This document shows positions 34,509 to 43,179 of a stretch of 48,941 nucleotides of DNA, in pieces; the stretch's first letter is position 1, and each line of letters begins with the position of its first letter. The notes beneath the pieces were generated by a model. It was not told the origin of the DNA. It worked only from the letters and a program-made list of their open reading frames with translations, and searched no databases. The stretch is from assembly GCF_010667575.1 (NCBI RefSeq), contig NZ_JAABNT010000021.1, forward strand, positions 1 through 48,941, read 5' to 3'. Origin of the DNA: Sulfitobacter sediminilitoris (GTDB lineage Bacteria; Pseudomonadota; Alphaproteobacteria; Rhodobacterales; Rhodobacteraceae). Position numbers and translations under genes: made by a program.

Positions 34509-34946
34509 ATGAAGCAGCTTGTCACATGGATTGTTTTGGCAAATTCAAGAGAAGTCAGCCTTGCAGAGAACCGTGGACCCGGTAAAGGAGTGCACTTGGT
34601 CGAAGGTCAGACATGGCAGGCCGAACCGGTGGAACTGCCGCGCGACGAGGCCGGTGTCGGCCACAGTATCGCAGGGCCGGGCAAATCAGCGGTTGAACAA
34701 AAAGACCCGCAGCACAAGGCCGAGATGGGGCTTGCCAAGGAGGTTTGCGACGCGCTGGCCAAGGCTTTCACGGCCAAGAAGTTCGACCGCCTTATCCTTG
34801 TTGCGGGGCCAAAAATGCTGGGGCTTCTGCGCTCGAAAATCGACGACTCGCTGGTCCCGGCGATAGCTGGTGAAATCGCCAAGGATCTTTCAGCACAGCC
34901 CATGGACGCATTGGAACGCCAGATTGGCGAGGTCATCGCCGTCTGA
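34509..34946 (+). CDS. Host attachment family protein (baeRF-like)
   Basis: 145 residues from the ATG at 34509, with AGGAG 7 nt upstream. It matches the Host_attach family: TWIVLANSREVSLAENRGPG at the start, then HKAEMGLAKEVCDALAKAFTAKKFDRLILVAGPKMLGLLR and the closing DLSAQPMDALERQIGEVI. The fold is related to release-factor-1-like (baeRF) proteins. The name comes from plant attachment in Agrobacterium, but in most bacteria the role is unknown and many members lie in stress or low-oxygen regulons. Followed after 39 nt by a universal stress protein, probably one transcript. Confidence 0.87.
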   Translation: MKQLVTWIVLANSREVSLAENRGPGKGVHLVEGQTWQAEPVELPRDEAGVGHSIAGPGKSAVEQKDPQHKAEMGLAKEVCDALAKAFTAKKFDRLILVAGPKMLGLLRSKIDDSLVPAIAGEIAKDLSAQPMDALERQIGEVIAV

Positions 34947-34985
34947 AGCAAGGCTTCCCCTCAATCGGGCCGGAAAGGGTCAAAG

Positions 34986-35486
34986 ATGTTCAGACAAATC
35001 ATCGTGGGCCTTGACGGGTCCGAAAAGGCCAAGACCGCAGCACGGATAGGGTGTGATCTGGCAAAGGTATACTCTGGAACGGTGACCCTTGTGCATGTGC
35101 TGCACGCTGACACTGAAGACTATGAGGACCAGCCCGAAAGCGAGCAGGGTCAAGACAGGACAACGCTCACTTTCCCAGAGGTCGAGGCGGCGGGACAACG
35201 CGTGCTTGACGCTGGCCTTGCCATCGCCAAGGAGGTGGGCTGTAAAATGGTCGAAACGCACATGCCCTACGGTGATGCTGCTACTGAAATTCTGGCCTAT
35301 GCCGATGAGATTGGCGCTGATCTGATTGTGACCGGGCGACGTGGTTTGAGCAGTCTTAGCAGTCTGGTTCTTGGCAGCACGACCCAAGCCATCAATCATT
35401 ATGCGAAATGTGCCTGTATGTCTGTGCCTCGGCAACTACCCGGTATGAAAGAGGCCCCCCACCCCGTAGGCGATAATGGCGGCTAG
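34986..35486 (+). CDS. Universal stress protein (UspA family)
   Basis: 166 residues. It opens with IIVGLDGSEKAKTAARIGCDLAK and ends its fold with the ATP-binding pattern TGRRGLSSLSSLVLGSTTQ (G-x2-G-x9-G-S/T), so it belongs to the ATP-binding Usp class. It is cytoplasmic and usually induced by starvation, redox or oxygen stress. GGAAAGG precedes the ATG. Its last 51 nt overlap the 3' end of the convergent VIT-family gene, coding on both strands. Confidence 0.92.
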   Translation: MFRQIIVGLDGSEKAKTAARIGCDLAKVYSGTVTLVHVLHADTEDYEDQPESEQGQDRTTLTFPEVEAAGQRVLDAGLAIAKEVGCKMVETHMPYGDAATEILAYADEIGADLIVTGRRGLSSLSSLVLGSTTQAINHYAKCACMSVPRQLPGMKEAPHPVGDNGG

Positions 35487-36152
35487 CGCCCCGATCATCA
35501 GGGTTTCACCGCCTGACCACCACCATTTCGCCAAGGACCAACGGCTTTTTCCAGTGCCGATCAGAAAAAAGGTCAGTAGTGTCGCAAAGATCGACACTTG
35601 AAACGCGTTGGGAATGGCAAGAACGAAAGGCATCAAGGGGATTGATCCGGCCGCCAGGAAAGCAGCAAAAGTTGCCAGTGCGGCGCGCATGGGGTGCGGT
35701 TCTTCGTAGCTCAACCCATATTCGTAGGTCAGCATCAAAGATATCCATTTATCTTTGTCACGCGCTATCTCGGCTGTTGCCTGATCCAAGACCGGCCCGG
35801 ACAGTCCGCGCTGTTCAAGTATCTGCCTGAGTTCCTCAAGCTCTCCATCGCGGTGATGTTTGATATGGTTTTCCTCAATCTTAACAATGCGCCGGCGATC
35901 ATCCAATTCGGCCTTGGTGCCTGAATAGTTGCCCGCTGCCATTGAAAAGCCGTCCGCGAGGATGTTCGCGATGCCGAGGGCCAGAATAATGCCATGCGGC
36001 AGCCCGGCGCCCTCGACCCCGGCGACAATGGCAAAGGTCGTTACCGCCCCATCAATCCCACCGTATATCATGTCTCTCAAATAGGTGCCGCGCGTATCTG
36101 CTGTGAGACGTGCTGCGATTTCTTCGGGGCTGTGACCATGTTCTTTTGACAT
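35436..36152 (-). CDS. VIT1/CCC1 family iron/manganese transporter
   Basis: 238 residues from the ATG at 36152 (MSKEHGHS). Five membrane helices in the VIT1 order: DMIYGGIDGAVTTFAIVAGVEGA, then GIANILADGFSMAAGNYSGTKAE; a cytoplasmic helical metal-binding domain at about 75-135 rich in Glu and His (KIEENHIKHHRDGELEELRQIL); then RAALATFAAFLAAGSIPLMPF. It moves Fe2+ or Mn2+ out of the cytosol. A TTG at 36209 would lengthen it but overlaps the promoter box. No Shine-Dalgarno is visible before 36152, and the FNR-type box is centred 41.5 nt upstream, hinting at a leaderless mRNA. Confidence 0.88.
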   Translation of the reverse strand: MSKEHGHSPEEIAARLTADTRGTYLRDMIYGGIDGAVTTFAIVAGVEGAGLPHGIILALGIANILADGFSMAAGNYSGTKAELDDRRRIVKIEENHIKHHRDGELEELRQILEQRGLSGPVLDQATAEIARDKDKWISLMLTYEYGLSYEEPHPMRAALATFAAFLAAGSIPLMPFVLAIPNAFQVSIFATLLTFFLIGTGKSRWSLAKWWWSGGETLMIGALAAIIAYGVGGLFHTG

Positions 36153-36186
36153 GACGCCAAACTGAACTGACAGTGCAGCACCTGCA

Positions 36187-36200
36187 TTGAGCCAGATCAA
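36187..36200. promoter_or_regulatory. FNR-type box shared by divergent VIT and CaCA genes
   Basis: TTGAGCCAGATCAA keeps TTGA-N6-TCAA and the full right half ATCAA. Its centre (36193.5) is 41.5 nt from the VIT start codon and 40.5 nt from the CaCA start codon, close to the class II activator position for both if transcription starts at the ATG. Confidence 0.68.
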
Positions 36201-36233
36201 GCAATTCAACGTACCGGTTTGTTATTCAAAGCC

Positions 36234-37271
36234 ATGACCCTGCCCGCGACGTCCTTGTATCAGACCATGCTGCTTTTCGCGCTTTGCGCGACAATCGTTT
36301 GGTATGCCGGTGCGCGGTTGGCCTATTTGGTGGATTCGCTGGCAGATCGCTATAAATTGGCCAAATCCCTTGTAGGGCTGCTGATCCTTTCGCTGGCCAC
36401 GTCTTTGCCAGAGGTCGCGACAACCCTGACAGCCGCGGTGCAACAGGCAAGCGATCTGGTGCTGAACAATCTGTTTGGCGGCATCACTCTGCAAACCGCG
36501 ATCCTTGCGATGTCTGATTTCTGGGCGCGGGGGGCGATCACCAATTACCCGCGCAAGGCCAATCACGCTCTTGAGGCGACATTGCTTGTGCTCTTGCTGT
36601 CGATCACATTGATTGTCGTCCACCTTGGAGAGACGTTTGTGATGGCAGGAGTTGGGCTTGGCAGTGTGTTCATCGCGCTGACTTATGCCGGTGCGATCTG
36701 GATCTTGCGTCGGTATGATGACTCAACCGATTGGGTGCCGGTGGATTTGCCGGATCCCGATCCTCTTCCTTTTCCGGCACCAACCGGGCTGGCTGAGCGT
36801 GGAAACCACGCACTGATCCTGCAATCAGTCGCAGCATGTGCGGCGATCCTTGTCTTTGGCCTGTTGCTGGTTCTGTGTGCAGAGCGGATCGCGGATCAAT
36901 CGGGGCTGGGTACAGGTTTCATTGGTGTGACGCTTCTGGCGGGGGCCACGTCACTGCCCGAACTGACGACCAGCATCACCGCCGTTCGGATTGGCGCCTA
37001 CACGATGGCGATATCGAACATCTTTGGCAGTAACCTGATCATGCTGGTGCTGGTTTTCCCGGCAGACGTCCTGTTCCGGTCAGGTCCAATCCTTCAGAAC
37101 ACATCGCAGACGGTCAGCATGGCCCTTTCCTTCGGGATCGCTGTCACAGCTATCTATCTGATCGGCCTGATTGTGCGTCGCAAGCCAAAGTGGGGTCCGA
37201 TTGGACTGGATTCCATTCTCGTGCTCATCGTGTTCATAGGTAGCCTTTTGGCCTATTACTATGTTCGCTGA
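36234..37271 (+). CDS. Sodium/calcium exchanger family (CaCA) membrane protein
   Basis: 345 residues from the ATG at 36234. It has about ten membrane helices in two homologous halves. The alpha repeats are LATSLPEVATTLTAAVQQ near residues 54-70 and GATSLPELTTSITAVRIGAYTMAISNIFGSNL near 240-272, each with the ion-binding Glu in LPE. A cytoplasmic loop rich in Asp and Pro (VDLPDPDPLPFPAPTG) separates the halves. It should exchange Ca2+ or another cation for Na+, H+ or K+. No ribosome site is clear before the ATG. Its 3' end overlaps the convergent Ca2+-ATPase gene by 13 nt, so two calcium systems meet tail to tail. Confidence 0.88.
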   Translation: MTLPATSLYQTMLLFALCATIVWYAGARLAYLVDSLADRYKLAKSLVGLLILSLATSLPEVATTLTAAVQQASDLVLNNLFGGITLQTAILAMSDFWARGAITNYPRKANHALEATLLVLLLSITLIVVHLGETFVMAGVGLGSVFIALTYAGAIWILRRYDDSTDWVPVDLPDPDPLPFPAPTGLAERGNHALILQSVAACAAILVFGLLLVLCAERIADQSGLGTGFIGVTLLAGATSLPELTTSITAVRIGAYTMAISNIFGSNLIMLVLVFPADVLFRSGPILQNTSQTVSMALSFGIAVTAIYLIGLIVRRKPKWGPIGLDSILVLIVFIGSLLAYYYVR

Positions 37272-39835
37272 ACGTTAGGCCAAATCATCTTGAGTATCTC
37301 CGGCACGATCAGGATCGGCAGGGCAAAAAGCCCGATCCACTGCCATTCCGCGACACCAATCGGTACTGTCCGCAGCAAGACCTGAAGCGGCGGCCAATAT
37401 ACTGCCATCATTTGCGCCCCGATGGTCACCACCAATGCGATAAGCAGAAATGGGTTGCTGAACCAGCCTACGCGGAAATTGCTCAATCTCAGTGAACGGA
37501 AGGCAAAAACGCTGACCTTTTCGAAGACGACCATCGCGGTAAAGGCAGTGGTCCGGGCCAGCTCGACCCCCTGATCAAGCAACTGAAAAAAGATCCACAG
37601 GCTAGACAGTCCAGTGTAGGTCCCAAGCAGGATAATCGTCACAATACCGCCGACCCCAAGGATCGCGGTTTCCTTGCGGCGAGGGGGATGGTTCATTTGA
37701 TCCGGCTCTGCCTTCTCCAAACCCAGAGCAACGGCAGTGACGCCATCGGTCACCAAGTTCATCCACAGAATTTGCGTCGCCAGAAAAACGAGCGGACCGC
37801 CGACCGCAATGTTCACCACCAGCGCAATAACTTCACCTGCATTCGAGGACAGCAGATAGCGCACGAATTTCTGTACGTTTGCAAACTGCCTGCGTCCTTC
37901 TCCGATGGCATGCACGATCGTGGCAAAGTTATCGTCCAGCAACACCAGATCAGATGCGTCGCGGGCCACGTCAGTGCCCCGAACGCCCATCGACACCCCG
38001 ATGTCAGCCTGTTTGAGGGCGGGAGCGTCATTCACGCCGTCTCCGGTCATGGCAACGATCTGGTTTTCCGCCTGAAGGGCAGCAACGATGCGCATCTTCT
38101 GTTCCGGTCGCGTGCGTGCGAACAGCACACCTTCGTTCAGCAAGGTGCGCAATGCCTGGTCGTCCAATTCCTCCAGTTCCGCCCCGGTCAGGTGGCGGGT
38201 GACCTGCAATGACAATTGTTTGGCGATAGCGCCCGCAGTGATCGGGCTGTCGCCGGTAATCATCACGATCCTGATGCCTGCCGACTGCGCTGATGCGATT
38301 GCCTGACGCACTTCGGCACGGGGCGGGTCAATCAAGCCGACCAGTCCCAGGAACACCAGCTCTTCTTCCTCAATGACGTGATCCGGCGCACGTCTGCTGG
38401 CCAACGCAATGACACGCAACCCATCCGCCGCCATTGTCGCATAGGCGTCAGAGATCGACTGTCGTCTCGCGGGGGTCAGATCAAGCGGGCCATCATGGCT
38501 CAGGATCTGCGTGCAAATCTCCAGAATCTGCTCTGGTGCACCTTTGGTGAGGATCTGTGTTCCATCTGGTGATTGATACAGGACGCTCATCCGCTTGCGG
38601 TCACTGCTGAACGGGATTTCGGCCAAAACGCCACGCTCTGTCGGCAAAGGGCACCAACCTTTGTAGGCCAACGTCACCAGGGCACCTTCGGTCGGTGCGC
38701 CGACCATGGTCCAGGTTTTGCCCGCAGGAACCAGCCGCGCGTGGCTGCAATGCAGACCCGTATTCAGAACCGCCAATAAGATAGGGTCATCTGCCGCACG
38801 CACCCGCTTGCCATCCGCCTCGATGTGTCCCGCGGGATCATAGCCTGTGCCGGTCACCTCGTAGCTTTGATCGAATGTCCAGATCCGCGTCGCCGTCATC
38901 TTGTTTTCGGTCAGGGTTCCGGTTTTGTCGGTGCAGATGACCGATGCTGCGCCCAAGGTCTCAACGGCTTGCAAGCGCCGCGCCAATGCGTTCTGGCGCA
39001 CCATCGCGGTGGCCCCAAGCGCAAGCGTGATCGTTACCACCGCAGGCAGACCTTCGGGCACCATGGCGACAGACAGCGACAGGCCGGTCATGACCATTTC
39101 AGTCAGATCGCGGCCCAATACGATACCCAGCCCCGCCACCCCTGCCGCGACCAGCAGGGCCGCCAGACCAAGCTGGCGGGCAAGCTGGCCCAGTTTGCTT
39201 TGCAGATTGGTGGTCTTTGCCCCAACCGACCCCGTCAAATGCGCGATCTTGCCAAACTCAGTCCGGCTTGCCGTCGCTGTCACCTGTGCTTCGGCGCGCC
39301 CTGAGGTAACGGACGTCCCCGCATAAACCTGCCGTTTATCTTCATCCTGAGATTTTGCGACTGGCACGGATTCGCCGGTTAGGATGCTTTCATCCACGCG
39401 TAGGTCCGCCACGCGGACCAAGACCGCATCCGCGGCAATCTTGGCACCTGGGGCCAATACCAAAATGTCACCGGGAACAATGTCACGGGCGGCAACCAGC
39501 TGTTCCTGCCCGTCGCGCAGTACCATGGCCTGTGGTGACAATAGCTTGCGCAATGCCGTCAGCGCCGTCTCTGCTTTCCATTCCTGAACAAAACCCAGCA
39601 CAGCGTTCAAAATCACCACAAGCCCGATGGTGGCCGCGTCAATCAGCTCTCCCAGCGCGAGTGCGACTGCGGCGGCAACGATCAGAATAAGAACGAGGAA
39701 ACTTGAGAACTGCCGCAGCAGAACCCTGATCGGCCCGGCGCTCTGGCTTTCTGGCAATTCGTTCCAGCCCGCCAACTCCCGTGCCGCCTGAACCTGGCTT
39801 TGGGTCAGCCCGCCGTCTTGCAGGGTTTGGGACAC
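37259..39835 (-). CDS. P-type Ca2+-transporting ATPase (P2A-like)
   Basis: 858 residues. The phosphorylated D303 is in CTDKTGTLTENKM; TGES is in DESILTGESVPV; the hinge TGDGVNDAPALKQADIG is intact. Ion-binding residues of SERCA-type pumps are present: PEGLPAV in M4, SSNAGEVIAL in M5, WMNLVTDGVTAVALG in M6 and VVFEKVSVF in M8, so calcium is the likely substrate. It exports Ca2+ from the cytoplasm at the cost of ATP. The ATG at 39835 has TTGGAG 7 nt upstream. Divergent from the phasin gene with an FNR-type box between them. Confidence 0.93.
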   Translation of the reverse strand: MSQTLQDGGLTQSQVQAARELAGWNELPESQSAGPIRVLLRQFSSFLVLILIVAAAVALALGELIDAATIGLVVILNAVLGFVQEWKAETALTALRKLLSPQAMVLRDGQEQLVAARDIVPGDILVLAPGAKIAADAVLVRVADLRVDESILTGESVPVAKSQDEDKRQVYAGTSVTSGRAEAQVTATASRTEFGKIAHLTGSVGAKTTNLQSKLGQLARQLGLAALLVAAGVAGLGIVLGRDLTEMVMTGLSLSVAMVPEGLPAVVTITLALGATAMVRQNALARRLQAVETLGAASVICTDKTGTLTENKMTATRIWTFDQSYEVTGTGYDPAGHIEADGKRVRAADDPILLAVLNTGLHCSHARLVPAGKTWTMVGAPTEGALVTLAYKGWCPLPTERGVLAEIPFSSDRKRMSVLYQSPDGTQILTKGAPEQILEICTQILSHDGPLDLTPARRQSISDAYATMAADGLRVIALASRRAPDHVIEEEELVFLGLVGLIDPPRAEVRQAIASAQSAGIRIVMITGDSPITAGAIAKQLSLQVTRHLTGAELEELDDQALRTLLNEGVLFARTRPEQKMRIVAALQAENQIVAMTGDGVNDAPALKQADIGVSMGVRGTDVARDASDLVLLDDNFATIVHAIGEGRRQFANVQKFVRYLLSSNAGEVIALVVNIAVGGPLVFLATQILWMNLVTDGVTAVALGLEKAEPDQMNHPPRRKETAILGVGGIVTIILLGTYTGLSSLWIFFQLLDQGVELARTTAFTAMVVFEKVSVFAFRSLRLSNFRVGWFSNPFLLIALVVTIGAQMMAVYWPPLQVLLRTVPIGVAEWQWIGLFALPILIVPEILKMIWPNVQRT

Positions 39836-39891
39836 ATGAAGGCTCCAAAAGGGGTCGATACAGCAGATATCCGCTCTTGCTGCAGTGGGTA

Positions 39892-39905
39892 TTGAGCGAT
39901 GTCAA
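39892..39905. promoter_or_regulatory. FNR-type box between Ca2+-ATPase and phasin genes
   Basis: TTGAGCGATGTCAA keeps the TTGA-N6-TCAA core. It lies about 63 nt from the ATPase start and 70 nt from the phasin start, so it may serve both. Confidence 0.58.
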
Positions 39906-39967
39906 AGGTGCACTGCAATTTGCAGGTTATCCTTGGAAACAGTTGGCAGCAAACCAGGGGATGAGAC

Positions 39968-40312
39968 ATGTCGAAGAAAACAGAAACCGAAACACAATCG
40001 CCGACCGAGGCACCGATGGCAGCGGTCACTCAGCTTCAGGAAGCGGGATTTGCAAATATGATGGGCATGGGCACCGCTTGGGTCGAAGCCATTGGCGAGA
40101 TGAGTGCGGAAATGGTCAGCTTTGTCGCCGATCGCATCAAAGAAGATGTCAAAACACAGCATGAGATTCTGAACTGCAAGAACGTTGCTGAATTGCAGCA
40201 CGTACAGGCCCAGTTTTTCCAAAAGGCCATAGATCAGTATCAGGCTGAAACCGGAAAGCTCGTTGAGATGACGAACAAGGCATTCACGCCAAAATCCGAC
40301 GACAACTCCTGA
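39968..40312 (+). CDS. Phasin family protein
   Basis: 114 residues, nearly all helical: FANMMGMGTAWVEAIGEMSAEMVSFVADRIKEDVKTQHEILNCKNVAELQHVQAQFFQKAIDQYQAETGKLVEM (residues about 28-103) is a standard phasin helix set. Phasins coat polyhydroxyalkanoate granules and control their number and size. AGGGG lies 8 nt before the ATG. It converges on the PHA synthase gene with 2 nt between stops, so granule protein and polymerase are neighbours on opposite strands. The short N-terminal tail is polar, with no signal peptide. Confidence 0.85.
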   Translation: MSKKTETETQSPTEAPMAAVTQLQEAGFANMMGMGTAWVEAIGEMSAEMVSFVADRIKEDVKTQHEILNCKNVAELQHVQAQFFQKAIDQYQAETGKLVEMTNKAFTPKSDDNS

Positions 40313-40314
40313 GC

Positions 40315-41967
40315 TTAGCCAAAGACGTAGCGCCCCGGCGCCGCGTCGAGCGGCTTTGCTGATATAGGCCGGCAATCTACCGGTCTTGCGCTGTGTGCTG
40401 CCAGCCATTTTGCCCAATGCGGCCACCAGGAGCCGTCCTTTGGTCGGGTCCTGTCAAACCAGGTTTGCGCGGTGACATGGCTGTGGGCTTCGGTCTTGTG
40501 GCTGGTGCGGAAATGTCGACCCTCGTGGCCCGGTTCTGAAAGGATACCGCCATTGTGGCCGCCGTTGGTCAGGGAAAAGGTCACATCAGTGTCAGCCAGC
40601 AAACCAAATCGATATACGGACTGCCAGGGTGATACATGGTCTGTTTCAGTGCCGACAGAATAGACCGGGCAGCGAATATCGGTGAGCGCGACGGACGCGC
40701 CATCAACCTCAAACCGACCTTTTGCCAGATCGTTCTCAAGGAACAGGTGCCGCAGGTATTCCGAATGCATCTTCGCAGGCATCCGTGTGGCATCGGCATT
40801 CCACGCCATCAACGGATTGTCATGCGTGCGCTCTCCCAGCAGGTAGTGCCGGATGACCCTGCTCCAGATCAGATCGTTCGACCGCAGCAACTGGAAAGCG
40901 CCCGCCATCTGGTCGGCCTTCAGGTATCCTTTCGTCTGCATCATATCCTCCAGGAAGGCGACCTGACTTTCGTTGATAAACAAGCCCAGTTCTCCGGGCT
41001 CCGAGAAATCAACCTGTGAGGCCAGAAGGCTCATGGTTGCGAGGGCTTTATCGCCGTCCCGTGCAAGTGCCGAAGCTGCAATTGCCAGCAACGTACCACC
41101 CAGACAATATCCTACCGCATGAAGTTTCTTGGCACCCATCGACCTGATTTGCGCGATGGCTGCACGGATCCCAAGATCAACGTAGTCCTGCATCGACAGA
41201 TCGGCGTCGTCTTCATCGGGGTTTTTCCAGGACAGGATAAAGACTTCGAAGCCCTGATCGCGCAGGTAGGCAACCAGTGACCGTTCCGATGTCAGATCAA
41301 GTATATAGTACTTCATGATCCACGCAGGCACGATAAGGATCGGCTCTGGGTGTACTTTCTCAGTTGTGGGGCGATAGCGGATCAGCTCTACCAGCCGATT
41401 GCGCATCACCACGTCGCCGGGCGTGGTCGCCAAGTCCTCTCCAACGACGTAGCTGCTTGGCCTGCGGGGGTGTTTGGACAGCAGACGATTGAAGTCCTCG
41501 ATCCAGTAGCGCGCACCACGTATCAGGTTTTGCCCTGCTTCCTTACGTGTCCGATCCTGCACCTGCGGATTGGTCAGGGCAAAGTTTGCGGGTGAGAACA
41601 TATCAAGCCACTGGCGCGCGGCGAAATGCACGATATTGGCGTGTTTGGGATCAACGCCACGCAGCCCGCAGGTGGCAGCGTCCCACCAGTTCTGCGCGCC
41701 CAGAAAGCCCTGTGCCATTACGTTATAGGGAAAACCGGCCCATGACGGATCGGCAAAACGTGGATCTTCTGCCGGGTCGATGTCTGCGATGTCTGACACG
41801 CCCAGTTTAATCAGTTCTGATAGCTTGTCAGGGGAGGCCAGCAGGTGAATATACCAGTCCACGTAAGCCGTGATCAGCGCTGCCGGCGATAGCCCTCCGG
41901 TGAACTGTGCCATCATAGCGTGCCAACCTGCATCGGCCCGATGCGTTGTTCTATCCTCTGTTGTCAT
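40315..41967 (-). CDS. phaC: Poly(3-hydroxyalkanoate) synthase, PhaC-like
   Basis: 550 residues. It polymerises hydroxyacyl-CoA into polyester. The catalytic triad is visible: Cys288 in the lipase-like box GYCLGG, Asp443 in TETDHVSPW and His471 in GGHNGGI. The N-terminal PhaC region contains NLIRGARYWIEDFNRLLSKHPRR. It is a little shorter than usual class I enzymes (near 590). Its start overlaps the stop of the HlyD adaptor (ATGA), making it the last gene of a four-gene operon with a MacB-type exporter, an uncommon partnership. A housekeeping phaC probably exists elsewhere; this may be the low-oxygen copy. Confidence 0.9.
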   Translation of the reverse strand: MTTEDRTTHRADAGWHAMMAQFTGGLSPAALITAYVDWYIHLLASPDKLSELIKLGVSDIADIDPAEDPRFADPSWAGFPYNVMAQGFLGAQNWWDAATCGLRGVDPKHANIVHFAARQWLDMFSPANFALTNPQVQDRTRKEAGQNLIRGARYWIEDFNRLLSKHPRRPSSYVVGEDLATTPGDVVMRNRLVELIRYRPTTEKVHPEPILIVPAWIMKYYILDLTSERSLVAYLRDQGFEVFILSWKNPDEDDADLSMQDYVDLGIRAAIAQIRSMGAKKLHAVGYCLGGTLLAIAASALARDGDKALATMSLLASQVDFSEPGELGLFINESQVAFLEDMMQTKGYLKADQMAGAFQLLRSNDLIWSRVIRHYLLGERTHDNPLMAWNADATRMPAKMHSEYLRHLFLENDLAKGRFEVDGASVALTDIRCPVYSVGTETDHVSPWQSVYRFGLLADTDVTFSLTNGGHNGGILSEPGHEGRHFRTSHKTEAHSHVTAQTWFDRTRPKDGSWWPHWAKWLAAHSARPVDCRPISAKPLDAAPGRYVFG

Positions 41968-43175
41968 AGCTTGGATCTCTGCACCAAAGTGGCCCCGGTC
42001 GCGATAGCGTCGCTGGGGTGCGTGACAACGTGTTCGCCGAACTCCAGCCCACTGTGGACTTCGGTCATCTGACCATTGCGGCGGCCCAGCTGAACCAGCC
42101 GCCGTTCGGCAACGCCGTCAATCTCGACAAAAACGGCCCAATCGTCACCTGAACGGAACACCGCACTCAACGGTATCTGCATGACATCTTCAGCCCTGTA
42201 TTCCACGATCCGCAAGAAAACCGAAAACTCATCGCCAAGGTTGGCCCGTTCCTGCGGAGGACTTGTTAGTCTGAAATACGCATCCACCCGCTGTTCCTCG
42301 ATTCCAAGGGCTGACACCTTGGTGCGGGCCTTGGGATCGATCCGGTCAAGCTGGGCTAGAAGCGTTGCAGGCCCTCCCCAGCGGTCAACATAGGCCAGAG
42401 CGTCGGGTTTCAGCCGAACCGCATCGTTGGACAGGATGTCAGCGACCAGCTCCAGGTCATTGGGATCGCCGATGCTGACAAGCGGCGCACCAATAGAAAC
42501 AGGCCGCTCGCTGATCGCTGCGATGGACAGGATGACGCCGTCAGCAGGGGCGGTCAGTTCGATGCAACATGTCTCTTCCGCTTGCTCAGTCTCTTCAGGG
42601 TCCAGCAGGCTTGCGCGTGCCCGCTCAATCGCGCCATCGGCCATTTCAATGCGGGCCTGTGCTGCCTCAACCGTCGCAATCGCGGTAGCCAGACGCTGTG
42701 TGTCATCCTCCAGCCTCGTGATCGATGCGACGTTACGCTCAACCAATTGCTGGGTGCGTTCAAACTGCGACTGCGCAAAGCTGCGGGTCTCTTCGGCTTG
42801 CCGTAAATCAGCCACGGCAACGTGTCGTGCGGCCAGCGCTTCTTGCAAGGCGGCCTCGGCCTGCAAACGCGAGCGGGCATCCAGCAATCCCGATGAGGAT
42901 GGCTGGACGACCGCCACGACGGTTTCACCCTTGCGCACCGGATCACCGACATCGACAGGCGACCGCAAGGCCGTTCCCGCAATCGGGGACGCCACTTCAA
43001 ACAGGTCTTTGACCTGCGTCTTGCCATCCGCATTGATTGTAATCTCAAACGGACCGCGCGTGACTTGTGCGATATCCACCGGAATGGGATCTTCGCGAAA
43101 ACTGACAAAGGCCAGGCCTCCGACCAGGGCGACCCCCAGACCGATCAGCATGAAAGTTCGTTTGGAATAGGCCAT
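41964..43175 (-). CDS. HlyD/MacA-type periplasmic adaptor subunit of an ABC exporter
   Basis: 403 residues. An N-terminal membrane anchor (FMLIGLGVALVGGLAFVSF, about 8-26) is followed by the first half of a biotinyl-lipoyl-like domain (ITINADGKTQVKDLFEVASPIAGTA), a long coiled coil at about 95-200 with Glu/Gln/Arg-rich repeats, the second half-motif (PADGVILSIAAISERPVSIGAPLVSIGD) and a beta-barrel region. It would link the inner-membrane permease to an outer component in the periplasm. It starts 4 nt after the permease stop and overlaps phaC. Confidence 0.9.
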   Translation of the reverse strand: MAYSKRTFMLIGLGVALVGGLAFVSFREDPIPVDIAQVTRGPFEITINADGKTQVKDLFEVASPIAGTALRSPVDVGDPVRKGETVVAVVQPSSSGLLDARSRLQAEAALQEALAARHVAVADLRQAEETRSFAQSQFERTQQLVERNVASITRLEDDTQRLATAIATVEAAQARIEMADGAIERARASLLDPEETEQAEETCCIELTAPADGVILSIAAISERPVSIGAPLVSIGDPNDLELVADILSNDAVRLKPDALAYVDRWGGPATLLAQLDRIDPKARTKVSALGIEEQRVDAYFRLTSPPQERANLGDEFSVFLRIVEYRAEDVMQIPLSAVFRSGDDWAVFVEIDGVAERRLVQLGRRNGQMTEVHSGLEFGEHVVTHPSDAIATGATLVQRSKL

Positions 43176-43179
43176 GATA

